The notes under the pieces: model-generated | The model's input: only the letters and a program-made list of their open reading frames with translations | Told to the model about the DNA's origin: nothing | The model's database searches: none | Shown: positions 56,916 through 64,000 of the stretch, piece after piece | How the letters are laid out: each line of letters begins with the position of its first letter | Numbering within the stretch: position 1 is the first letter of the stretch | Position numbers and translations under genes: made by a program | Source: Actinocatenispora sp963815125 | GTDB lineage: Bacteria; Actinomycetota; Actinomycetes; Mycobacteriales; Micromonosporaceae | Assembly (NCBI GenBank): GCA_963815125.1 | Contig: CAWFFM010000014.1 | Coordinates: 248,001 to 312,000, forward strand | Reading direction: 5' to 3' | DNA: 64,000 nt

Positions 56916-56952
56916 GGGCGCCGGCGTATCGAGCGCCGGCGTATCGAGCGCG

Positions 56953-58506
56953 TCAGTGGACGCCGAGCCACATCTCGATCGGCTTGATCGCGAAGTACAC
57001 CAGGAACAGTGCGGCGACCACCCAGAGCAGCCAGTGCACCTTGCGAGCCCGACCGACCACCACCTGCAGCACCGCGTACGAGATGAAGCCGGCACCGATG
57101 CCGTTGGTGATCGAGTACGTGAACGGCATCAGGATGATCGTCAGGAACGCCGGGATGGCGATCTCGTAACGGCTCCACGGAATGTCCTTGACCTGCGCCA
57201 TCAGCAGGAAACCGACCGCTACCAGGGCCGGCGTGGCGGCCTGCGAGGGCACGATCGTGGCCAGCGGGGTGAAGAACATGGCGAACACGAACAGCAGACC
57301 GGTCACCAGGTTCGCGAACCCGGTACGGGCACCCTCACCGACTCCGGAGGTCGACTCGACGTAGCAGGTGTTCGAGGATGCCGAGGCGCCCCCACCGGCC
57401 ACCGCGGCGAGACCGTCGATGAACAGCACCCGCCCCATGCGTGGTACCTGACCCTGCCGGTCCACCAGCCCGGCCTCGTTGCTGACCCCGATGATCGTGC
57501 CCATCGCGTCGAAGAAGTCCGACAGCACCAGGGTGAACACGAACAGCACCGCGGTCAGTACGCCGGCCTCGGCGAACCCGCCGACCAGGTCGATCTTCCC
57601 GACGAGCCCGAAGTCGGGCGCGGCGTACACGTGCGCCGGGAGCTTCGGCACGATCAGGCCCCAGGAGGTGGGCGCGATGTGCGCGACGGAGTTCACCACC
57701 ACGGACAGCACCGTCATCGCCACGATGCTGATCAGGATGGCGCCCCGTACCTTGCGGGCGAGCAGCACGATGGTCAGCAGTACGCCGAGGCAGAACACCA
57801 CGGTCGGCCAACTTGTCAGCGTGCCGCCCACACCGAGCTGCACCGGCACGGTGGAATGCGCGGAGTCCGGCAGCCGGGTGACGAACCCGGCGTCGACGAA
57901 TCCGATGAACGCCACGAACAGTCCGATGCCCACGCTGATCGCCTGCTTGATCGGCATCGGGATGGCGTTCATGATCGCCTCCCGCAGCCCGGTCACCACC
58001 AGCAGGCAGATCGCCAGACCCTCGATCACGACCAGGCCCATCGCCTGCGGCCAGCTCATCTGCGGGGCGAGCTGGAACGCCACCACACCGTTGAGGCCGA
58101 GCCCGGCGGCGATCGCCAGTGGCAGATTGCCGCCCAGACCCATGATGATCGTCATCACACCGGCGACCAGGGCGGTCGAGGTGACCAGCTGCGTCGGGGA
58201 GAGGTGATGGCCGAACTTGTCCGCGGCGCTGCCCAGGATGATCGGGTTCAGCACGAGGATGTAGGCCATCGTGAAGAAGGTGGCGAAACCGCCGCGTACC
58301 TCGCGGCTCATGGTGGAGCCACGACGGCTGATCATGAAGAAACGGTCGACCGGGCCGAGGTCCCGATCCGGCCGTGCGTCGGTGCCCTCCGTCACACGGT
58401 CCGCTGTGTCGGTATCGCCCGTCACACGGTCCGCCGTGGTGGTGTCCGGGCCGGCGGTGTCCCGTTCCGGGCCGCCTCCCGCCGTGGTCTCCGACTCCTG
58501 CGACAT
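56953..58506 (-). CDS. NCS2/AzgA-type purine (guanine/hypoxanthine) permease
   Basis: A 517-residue membrane protein; ATG at 58506 with GGAGGG 8 nt upstream. The N-terminal about 55 residues are acidic Thr/Asp-rich, then RFFMISRRGSTMSREVRGGF begins the AzgA fold. Family motifs: FATFFTMAYILVLNPIILGS, AAGLGLNGVVAFQL, DFFDAMGTIIGVSNEAGLVD and ASASSNTCYVESTSGVGEGA. About 12-14 membrane segments. It imports purines driven by protons. It is divergent from the histidine kinase gene. Confidence 0.93.
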   Translation of the reverse strand: MSQESETTAGGGPERDTAGPDTTTADRVTGDTDTADRVTEGTDARPDRDLGPVDRFFMISRRGSTMSREVRGGFATFFTMAYILVLNPIILGSAADKFGHHLSPTQLVTSTALVAGVMTIIMGLGGNLPLAIAAGLGLNGVVAFQLAPQMSWPQAMGLVVIEGLAICLLVVTGLREAIMNAIPMPIKQAISVGIGLFVAFIGFVDAGFVTRLPDSAHSTVPVQLGVGGTLTSWPTVVFCLGVLLTIVLLARKVRGAILISIVAMTVLSVVVNSVAHIAPTSWGLIVPKLPAHVYAAPDFGLVGKIDLVGGFAEAGVLTAVLFVFTLVLSDFFDAMGTIIGVSNEAGLVDRQGQVPRMGRVLFIDGLAAVAGGGASASSNTCYVESTSGVGEGARTGFANLVTGLLFVFAMFFTPLATIVPSQAATPALVAVGFLLMAQVKDIPWSRYEIAIPAFLTIILMPFTYSITNGIGAGFISYAVLQVVVGRARKVHWLLWVVAALFLVYFAIKPIEMWLGVH

Positions 58507-58680
58507 CGCGTCGTCCCTCCGGCCCGTTCGTTGCGCGTACGACCAGCGGTAGCGTGCCAGATTTCCGGCCGGGGTGCAGCACCCGGACCGGGGACCCCGC
58601 GGCGGGCCACCGGCCCACTTGCCAGCGGCGCCGCGAACGGGCACCTTCAGTCGGGAAACCACTGCGGGAGGTCACGCCGG

Positions 58681-60000
58681 ATGAGGCGTCGGTTCGTACT
58701 CGTGTCACTGGCGGTGACCGCTCTGGTCGTGGCCGCGTTCGCCGCACCGCTCGCCTGGGTGCTGCGAGCGGTCGCGTACGACCGGGCGATGAGCGCCGCC
58801 GAGCGTGAGGTCGTCGCGGTCGGCACCGTACTCGCGGTGACCGGCGACGGCGACGAGATCCGCCGCGCGGTGTCCAGTACCCGGGCCGGCCGGGCGCACC
58901 GGCTCGCCGTACACCTGCCCGGGAACCGTACGGTCGGGCGATCCGCGGGCTGGGCATCCGCCGCGGCGACCGGAGCGGTGGCACGCAGCGGCCGGTCCCG
59001 GACGGTCCCCGTACCGGGCGGCGTGGCCCATCTGCACCCGGCGAGCACGGTGGCGGTCGGATCCCGTACGTCCGCCGGCACCGCGGTGGTCGAGATCCTG
59101 GTGCCCGACGCCGACCTGCGCCGTGGCGTACATGCCGCGTGGGCCGGGTTGGCCCTGGTGAGCCTGCTGCTGCTGGTCGGGTCCGCGCTGCTCACCGACC
59201 GGTTGGCGGCCAGCGCGGTACGCGCCATCCGACAGCTGGCGGATGCCGCCGGACGGCTGGGCGAGGGCGACCTGTCCGCGCGGGTACGCCCGCACGGACC
59301 GCCGGAGATCGCCACCGTCGGCGCCGCGTTCAACGATCTGGCCGGCCGGTTCGGCACCCTGCTCGCCGGTGAACGGGAACTCGTGGCGGACCTGTCACAC
59401 CGGCTGCGTACCCCGCTGACCGCGTTGCGGCTCGGCGTGGAGGCACTGCCCGAAGGCGCGGAACGGGACCGGCTGCACACGGCGACCGACAGCGTCGAGC
59501 GTGAGGTGGACGCGGTGATCGCCCGGGCCCGGGAACCGCTCGCCGCCGCCCCGGCGGCCAGCTGCGATCTGCGGGCGGTGGTCGCCGAACGGGTGGCGTT
59601 CTGGTCGACTCTCGCCGAGGACCAGGGACGGGACTGGGCCCTGGTGCCGGGACCGGCCGCGGTGACCGTACCGGTGCCGACGGCGGAACTGGAGTCGGCG
59701 CTCGATTCGGTGCTGGGAAACATCTTCCACCACACCGAGGAGGGTGTCGGGTTCGCGGTCCGGGTGGTCGCGGACGCGGCCAGGGCGACGGTCACCGTGG
59801 ACGACTCGGGGCCGGGCATCCCGCTGCCGGTACGCCGGGGGCGCAGCGACTCCTCGACCGGGCTGGGGCTGTCGATCGCCCGCCGGGTGGCCGGTTCGGC
59901 AGGTGGCGCGCTGCAGGTGTCCCGGTCGCCGTTGGGCGGTGCGCGGATCACCATGAGCTTCGACCGGGTTCCGGTGGCGGCGCGGACCGGACCACCCTGA
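58681..60000 (+). CDS. Sensor histidine kinase
   Basis: A 439-residue membrane protein. N-terminal TM (VSLAVTALVVAAFAAPLAWV), an extracytoplasmic sensor of about 120 residues, a second TM (LALVSLLLLVGSALLTDRLA), HAMP-like region (AAGRLGEGDLSARVRPHG), HisKA with H240 (DLSHRLRTPLTAL) and a HATPase domain (LGNIFHHTEEG as N-box, DDSGPGIP as G1, STGLGLSIAR as G2). RBS GGGAGG. Its partner regulator lies tail to tail at 60033-60710, 32 bp away, on the opposite strand. The signal is unknown. Confidence 0.95.
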   Translation: MRRRFVLVSLAVTALVVAAFAAPLAWVLRAVAYDRAMSAAEREVVAVGTVLAVTGDGDEIRRAVSSTRAGRAHRLAVHLPGNRTVGRSAGWASAAATGAVARSGRSRTVPVPGGVAHLHPASTVAVGSRTSAGTAVVEILVPDADLRRGVHAAWAGLALVSLLLLVGSALLTDRLAASAVRAIRQLADAAGRLGEGDLSARVRPHGPPEIATVGAAFNDLAGRFGTLLAGERELVADLSHRLRTPLTALRLGVEALPEGAERDRLHTATDSVEREVDAVIARAREPLAAAPAASCDLRAVVAERVAFWSTLAEDQGRDWALVPGPAAVTVPVPTAELESALDSVLGNIFHHTEEGVGFAVRVVADAARATVTVDDSGPGIPLPVRRGRSDSSTGLGLSIARRVAGSAGGALQVSRSPLGGARITMSFDRVPVAARTGPP

Positions 60001-60032
60001 GCGTCGACCGGGCGCCGGCAGCGGCGCGGGGA

Positions 60033-60710
60033 TCAGTCCGGCTCGGTCAGCTTGACCCCGACGCCCCGGATGGTGTGCAGGTAGCGGGGGGCGGCGGCGG
60101 ATTCGCCGAGCTTGCGTCGCAACCAGGAGACGTGTACGTCGATGGTCGCGTCGTCGCGTCCCTCCGGTTGCTGCCAGACCTCGGCCAGCAGTTCCCGGCG
60201 GGCGACCACCGCACCGGGGCGGGCGGCCAGATAGGCGAGCAGGTCGAACTCGCGCCGGGACAGTTGCAGTGGCCGACCGTCCAGGTGGGCCTCCCGGGCG
60301 GAGGTGTCCAGCCGCAGGGCACCGACCGCGAGTGCGGTGCGTACGGCGGGGGTGGCGCGGCGCAGTACCGCGGCGATCCGGGCGGCCAGGTGGGCGGCGG
60401 AGTAGGGCTTGGTGAGGTAGTCGTCGGCGCCGGCGTTGAGCAGCCGTACGATGTCGGACTCCCGGTCCCGGGCGGTGGCGATGATCACCGGCACGGTGGA
60501 CCGGGACCGGATCATCCGCAGGGTCGCCGCACCATCCAGGTCGGGCAGGCCGAGGTCGAGGACGATGACTTCGGGTTCCCGGTCGGCCACGGCACGCAGC
60601 GCCCCGCGGGCGTCCGACGACTCTGACACCTGGTGACCGAACGATGACATTGCGCGAGTGAGCGCCGCGCGAATCTCGGCATCATCCTCGACAAGCAGTA
60701 CTCGCGCCAT
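60033..60710 (-). CDS. OmpR/PhoB-family response regulator
   Basis: A 225-residue protein from ATG 60710 (a TTG three codons earlier is unlikely). The receiver domain has the acidic pair VEDD, phospho-acceptor D52 in VLDLGLPD, and K in YLTKPY. The C-terminal winged helix has SRREFDLLAYLAARPGAVVA and DVHVSWLRRKLGE, with IRGVGVKL closing. A possible -10 TAGGTT ends 7 nt before the ATG, so it seems leaderless. It is convergent with its likely kinase and divergent from a small membrane protein (60746) that may be its target. Confidence 0.94.
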   Translation of the reverse strand: MARVLLVEDDAEIRAALTRAMSSFGHQVSESSDARGALRAVADREPEVIVLDLGLPDLDGAATLRMIRSRSTVPVIIATARDRESDIVRLLNAGADDYLTKPYSAAHLAARIAAVLRRATPAVRTALAVGALRLDTSAREAHLDGRPLQLSRREFDLLAYLAARPGAVVARRELLAEVWQQPEGRDDATIDVHVSWLRRKLGESAAAPRYLHTIRGVGVKLTEPD

Positions 60711-60745
60711 AGCGGACAACCTACCGTCGCGACGACAATGGCGAC

Positions 60746-61135
60746 GTGCCTCGCCTCACCCGATCCCTCCGCTGGCTGCTGGCCGGTTGGCTGGCTGCCG
60801 TGACGCTGGGCGCCGCCGTGGTCTGGTACGGCCTGTCGGCGATGGTGGACCCGGCGACCGCGGAGCCCCCGCTGTACACCCCCGGCCGGCCGGGCGGCGC
60901 GCAGCTCGACCGGCGTACGGTGCACTGCCAGGGCGGACGGGCCGTGGCCATCTACGGCAATGACGGTGTGCACTTCGCCGAGATCTCCGCCGAGCCCGGA
61001 TACCGGTGGTCGCTTCGCCACGCGGATCCCAGCGGCGCCGAGCTGCGCTTCGCCCGCGACGGCGCGACCTGCGTCGCGCACGCCTACCAGGAAGACGGAC
61101 GGACGATGCTGGACGTCGCAGAACAGTCCGACTGA
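60746..61135 (+). CDS. Small hypothetical membrane-anchored protein
   Basis: A 129-residue protein, GTG at 60746. One N-terminal membrane segment (WLLAGWLAAVTLGAAVVWYG) follows a basic start (MPRLTRSLR), then an extracellular domain of about 90 residues with two Cys (HCQGGRAVAIYG and ATCVAHAY) that may form a disulfide. A GACAAT box lies 6 nt before GTG, so it may be leaderless. It shares its promoter region with the response regulator, which could regulate it. No known family was recognised. Confidence 0.65.
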   Translation: MPRLTRSLRWLLAGWLAAVTLGAAVVWYGLSAMVDPATAEPPLYTPGRPGGAQLDRRTVHCQGGRAVAIYGNDGVHFAEISAEPGYRWSLRHADPSGAELRFARDGATCVAHAYQEDGRTMLDVAEQSD

Positions 61136-61400
61136 CGGATAGTTGCACCCCAGACCGCTTGTCCGTAATGCCGACCACTCCATAGAGTGTCCCGATACCG
61201 GCTACATGATCGGCCGGGCCCCGGCCCCGGCCGCGGTCGCCAGCGGCCGGCGCCCGGCCGTACCGCCGGACCAGGTGACATCACTGTTCGGGTACCGCAC
61301 CTGTGGGTGCGTACCTGGGTGGGGCGGCGGGCCCGCGCCGCCCCACCCCCGTAGCCCTCGTCCGGGGGCGGACGGTACGAAAGGTGCGGCGCGGACGACG

Positions 61401-61412
61401 TACGCTGGCGAC
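61401..61412 (+). promoter_or_regulatory. Leaderless -10 element of the DUF2530 gene
   Basis: TACGCT at 61401-61406, 6 nt, then GTG at 61413. Confidence 0.5.
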
Positions 61413-61694
61413 GTGTCCCGATACCCACGACGTCCGGTCCCCGACCCACTGGACACCAATGCGGTGCCGGTGGTGCTCAGCGGCATGGGACTGTGGGTGC
61501 TCGCCGGCGCGGCCGTTCTCATCCGGTACCACTACCTGACCCACGCCGGGCACGGCTGGTGGCTGTGGACCTGCGTGTCGGGGTTCGCCGCCGGCGCCCT
61601 GCTGGTGGGCTATGAACTGTGGCGGCGGGCCCAGCACCGGGCCGGCAAGGTCGAGGCGCGACCCGGCGAACCGGCACCGAGCACCCGGCGCTGA
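61413..61694 (+). CDS. DUF2530 small membrane protein
   Basis: A 93-residue protein with GTG at 61413. Start PRRPVPDPLDTNAVPVVLSG, two membrane segments (GLWVLAGAAVLIRYHYL and WWLWTCVSGFAAGALLVGYE) and a basic Gln/Arg-rich tail. The pattern is that of DUF2530, a conserved actinobacterial protein of unknown role. No Shine-Dalgarno is seen but TACGCT lies 6 nt upstream. Tail to tail with the large minus-strand gene. Confidence 0.8.
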   Translation: MSRYPRRPVPDPLDTNAVPVVLSGMGLWVLAGAAVLIRYHYLTHAGHGWWLWTCVSGFAAGALLVGYELWRRAQHRAGKVEARPGEPAPSTRR

Positions 61695-61722
61695 CGATCG
61701 GGACCACGCCGGGCACCCCGGG

Positions 61723-64000
61723 TCAGACCGGCGGCAGCTCACTGAGCAGCGGAATGTCCAGCAGGTCGGCGACGGCGACCGGATCCGCGCCTCCCGGCAC
61801 CAGGTGGCGGGAGCCGAGCCGGTCCAGCAGCCAGGGCTGGTCCACCACCACCGCAGCGTCGGCCGGGACCACCAGATCGGGGGCGACCCGTACCCGGTCC
61901 GGTGGCGGAATCTGCCAGCCGGCGCTCGCCGCAGCCAGCCGGGGATAGACCACCGCGAGCAGTTCCGCGTCCACCTGCCGGCCCGGATCGCCGAGCCGGG
62001 CCAGCAGATCCTCGGCCAGCGCCGGATCGGCACCGACCGCCGTCAGCAGATCGGCCAGCCCGCGATGCGCGCCGAGCAGGACCGCCAGCTCGGCGTCGCC
62101 GGGCGCCGGGTCGTACAGGCCGACCAGCTCGCTCTCCCCGGCGGTACGGCAGTGCACCGGCAGCCGACCGTCCAGCACCGGATGCCGGGCCAGCCACCAG
62201 GCGGCGTAGCCGGGCACCTCGATCAGCTCACCGGTACCGGTGAGCAGCTGGCACGGCGCCGTCAACGCGACCCGCGGCGCACCGGTGGACAACAATGCCA
62301 GCGCGGCCGGCCAGCGGTCCGCCCGTACCCATTCCAGGTCCCGGACCGCCCGTAGCCGCTGGACCCGCAGCCCGAGCGGATCGACCCCGTCGGCCAGATC
62401 CCGCAGCGTGGCGGCCCATTCGGCGCCACCGTCGAGATCGAGGTCGGCGATCTCGACCAGATCCACCGCCGGCTCGTCCACCACCATGAAGGTGTCCAGG
62501 ACACCGACCGCGGCCAGCGTGGCCGCACCGAACTCGGCCACCAGATCCGCCTCCACCACCCCGAACGGCGCATCGTCGGCGAGCAGATCAGGCAGCGGAC
62601 AGTCCGGTTGCAGCAGTTCGCCCGCCGGGTACCAGCCCTGCTCGGTACCGTCCAACGGCCGGCCCGGCAACGCCAGCTCGGCCAACCACGGTTCACTGCC
62701 CGGCGCCGGACCTGCGGCCCGCACCAGCGACAACACGTCGAAGACGACCGGCTCCGGGTCCTCGACCACCAGCGAGTCGGCCACCGCGGCCCGGACCCGC
62801 TCGTCCCGCAGCACCCCCAGCGGGCTCGCCGGGACCGCGCCGAGCCGTTCCAGCAGCGGATGCACCGCGTCCGGATGGCAGACCAGCAGGCCCAGACCGG
62901 CCAGCGCGGGCAGAGGTTCCTCGCCTGGCAGCAGTACCCGCGCCGGGCCGGTCACCGTACGGCCGTCGGCCAGCGGCACCGGCAACGCGGCCAGCGCCTC
63001 CCGCTCGGCCGGTTCCAGCACGCAGTGGGACAGTCCGTCGTACAGGCCGTGCCACCAGCCGGCGGGCCGGGACACGCCGGACACCGCGGCCACCACCTCC
63101 GGCATGGTGAGCATCCGGACGCCCAGGTTGCCCAGGGCCCCGCCGGTGGCCCGGCTCCACCAGCCGGCCGGTAGCAGCCCGTCCAGTACCTCGGTCAGCG
63201 GCTCGACCAGCGGATCCGGTACGGCCACCGCCCGGTCGGCGCGGGTCCGCCCGCCGCCCACGGTGGGCAGCACATCGCGTTCACGCAGTGCGTCGCGTAC
63301 CGCGTCGTCCAGCGCGGCGGACAACCGGCCGGGGCTGAACCCGGGGGCCGGCAGCAGGTCGAGTACGGCCGGGGTACCGGCCAGGTCGCTGATCAGGTCG
63401 GCGACCACTGCGCCGGCCCGGGTCACCAGCCAGTCGGTCAGCGCACCGGCCGACACGCGGCGGCGGGCCGGATCCAACGGGAAGCCGCCGACCAGCCGCA
63501 GACGCAGCGAGAGCGGCTCGTCGGACGGTGTCGGCGCGTGCACCACCTGGTCGTCCAGCGGTACCGGTCGGCCGTCGGTGACCGGTACGGCGGCCAGCAT
63601 GCTCCACCGTGGCCGCAGCTGCTCCTCCACCGGCCGGTCGGACAGCAACGCGGCCGGGATCTCCCCACCGTCCTGCCGGATCCGCCAGCGGGAGGTCCGG
63701 TCACCGTCGGCCAGCCGTACCACACTGCCGTTGGCGTTGTCGCCGTGAACGCTGTCGCCGTTGAACGCTGTCGCCGGCCTCGCCGCTGCCCTCGGTGCTG
63801 TCGCCCTCTGCGCTACGTCGCACCGCCCGGCCGTCCACCTCGACCGTGGCCAGGGTGGGGAAGCCGAGCAGCAGTGCGGCGTCGAAGCCGGCCAGCGCGC
63901 CACGCACCGCCGCGAGTGCCGCCTCGTCGCGCAGCGGCAGCCACACCTCGGTGTCGAAGCCCTCCGGTGGCGCCGTGCCCACCGGCCAGGCCAGCCGCAG
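61723..64000 (-). CDS. Sacsin/HSP90-like large protein, 3' part, with a frameshift
   Basis: The frame enters from the right edge and runs to a stop at 61723, about 760 codons shown of perhaps 1000. Parts include SFDTEVWLP-like FDTEVWLPLRDEAALAAVRG near 63950, GFDAALLLGFPTLATVEVDG, then, after a break near 63762, SVVRLADGDRTSRWRIRQDG and many Leu/Val/Pro-rich helices (LLDRLGSRHLVPGGADPVAV at the end). I recall similar proteins annotated with a sacsin N-terminal ATPase-like (HSP90) domain, which would lie outside the window. The domain itself is not seen, so the name is tentative. Reading switches frame at a 15-bp repeat (separate entry). Confidence 0.6.
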   Translation of the reverse strand, partial: CGWPGRWARRHRRASTPRCGCRCATRRHSRRCVARWPASTPHCCSASPPWPRSRWTAGRCDVAQRATAPRAAARPATAFNGDSVHGDNANGSVVRLADGDRTSRWRIRQDGGEIPAALLSDRPVEEQLRPRWSMLAAVPVTDGRPVPLDDQVVHAPTPSDEPLSLRLRLVGGFPLDPARRRVSAGALTDWLVTRAGAVVADLISDLAGTPAVLDLLPAPGFSPGRLSAALDDAVRDALRERDVLPTVGGGRTRADRAVAVPDPLVEPLTEVLDGLLPAGWWSRATGGALGNLGVRMLTMPEVVAAVSGVSRPAGWWHGLYDGLSHCVLEPAEREALAALPVPLADGRTVTGPARVLLPGEEPLPALAGLGLLVCHPDAVHPLLERLGAVPASPLGVLRDERVRAAVADSLVVEDPEPVVFDVLSLVRAAGPAPGSEPWLAELALPGRPLDGTEQGWYPAGELLQPDCPLPDLLADDAPFGVVEADLVAEFGAATLAAVGVLDTFMVVDEPAVDLVEIADLDLDGGAEWAATLRDLADGVDPLGLRVQRLRAVRDLEWVRADRWPAALALLSTGAPRVALTAPCQLLTGTGELIEVPGYAAWWLARHPVLDGRLPVHCRTAGESELVGLYDPAPGDAELAVLLGAHRGLADLLTAVGADPALAEDLLARLGDPGRQVDAELLAVVYPRLAAASAGWQIPPPDRVRVAPDLVVPADAAVVVDQPWLLDRLGSRHLVPGGADPVAVADLLDIPLLSELPPV
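63731..63775 (-). repeat. 15-bp tandem repeat carrying a 1-bp frameshift
   Basis: Minus-strand units are GGCGACAGCGTTCAAC (16 bp), GGCGACAGCGTTCAC (15 bp) and the diverged GGCGACAACGCCAAC. The first unit has one extra base near 63762. In-frame units would read GDSVH-GDSVH-GDNAN. The extra base moves the coding frame, so the frame open on the 5' side stops soon after at 63701. Confidence 0.75.

Overview
The window is high-GC DNA from an actinomycete. It carries a chaplin with a sortase signal, the septation regulator SepH, F420 biosynthesis (FbiC), a mycothiol-dependent (DinB-like) enzyme, a DUF1023 lipase-like protein and many short-leader or leaderless genes. The mix fits a filamentous member near Micromonosporaceae or Streptomyces relatives. 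The genus is an inference; no taxonomic search could be run.

Layout. 1-6634: a FAD monooxygenase (5' part only in the window) faces its likely TetR regulator. A deazaflavin-dependent oxidoreductase sits next to fbiC, followed by a phosphopantetheinyl transferase and a lone lycopene cyclase. 6664-14130: an accessory island, all genes on the minus strand, with two intact paralogous lipoproteins and a broken third, an Imm10-like and a SUKH/SMI1-like immunity protein, and a two-TM protein. Three decayed insertion sequences (ISL3, IS630, IS256) interrupt it. ISL3 has perfect terminal repeats and an 8-bp target duplication. IS630 supplies the stop codon of the SUKH gene. 14402-31252: chromosomal backbone with a GDPD and an inositol phosphatase, a DUF1023 hydrolase and an acyltransferase, a methyltransferase, an MFS transporter, secreted S1 and S53 proteases, a PIN-zinc-FHA protein, an aldo/keto reductase, a NatAB-like ABC exporter, peptide deformylase, a calcium-binding repeat protein and an LPXTG chaplin.

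31574-37106: one rRNA operon on the minus strand (16S-23S-5S, no tRNA in the spacer) with promoter and terminator. 37596-53732: metabolic backbone with hemolysin III, serine ammonia-lyase, a DUF4230 protein, an alpha/beta hydrolase, an aldose epimerase, an HxlR regulator facing a quinone-type oxidoreductase, the pdxH / citrate synthase / serC / sepH block, thpR, and a large FAD plus Fe-S dehydrogenase.

53761-64000: a DinB-like protein, an EntS-like MFS exporter with a MarR regulator below an iron-box-like site, a palindrome and 8-bp satellite block, an NCS2 purine permease, a tail-to-tail two-component pair, two small membrane proteins, and the 3' part of a sacsin/HSP90-like protein broken by a 1-bp change in a 15-bp repeat. 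Large ORFs antisense to real genes are normal for this base composition and were left out.
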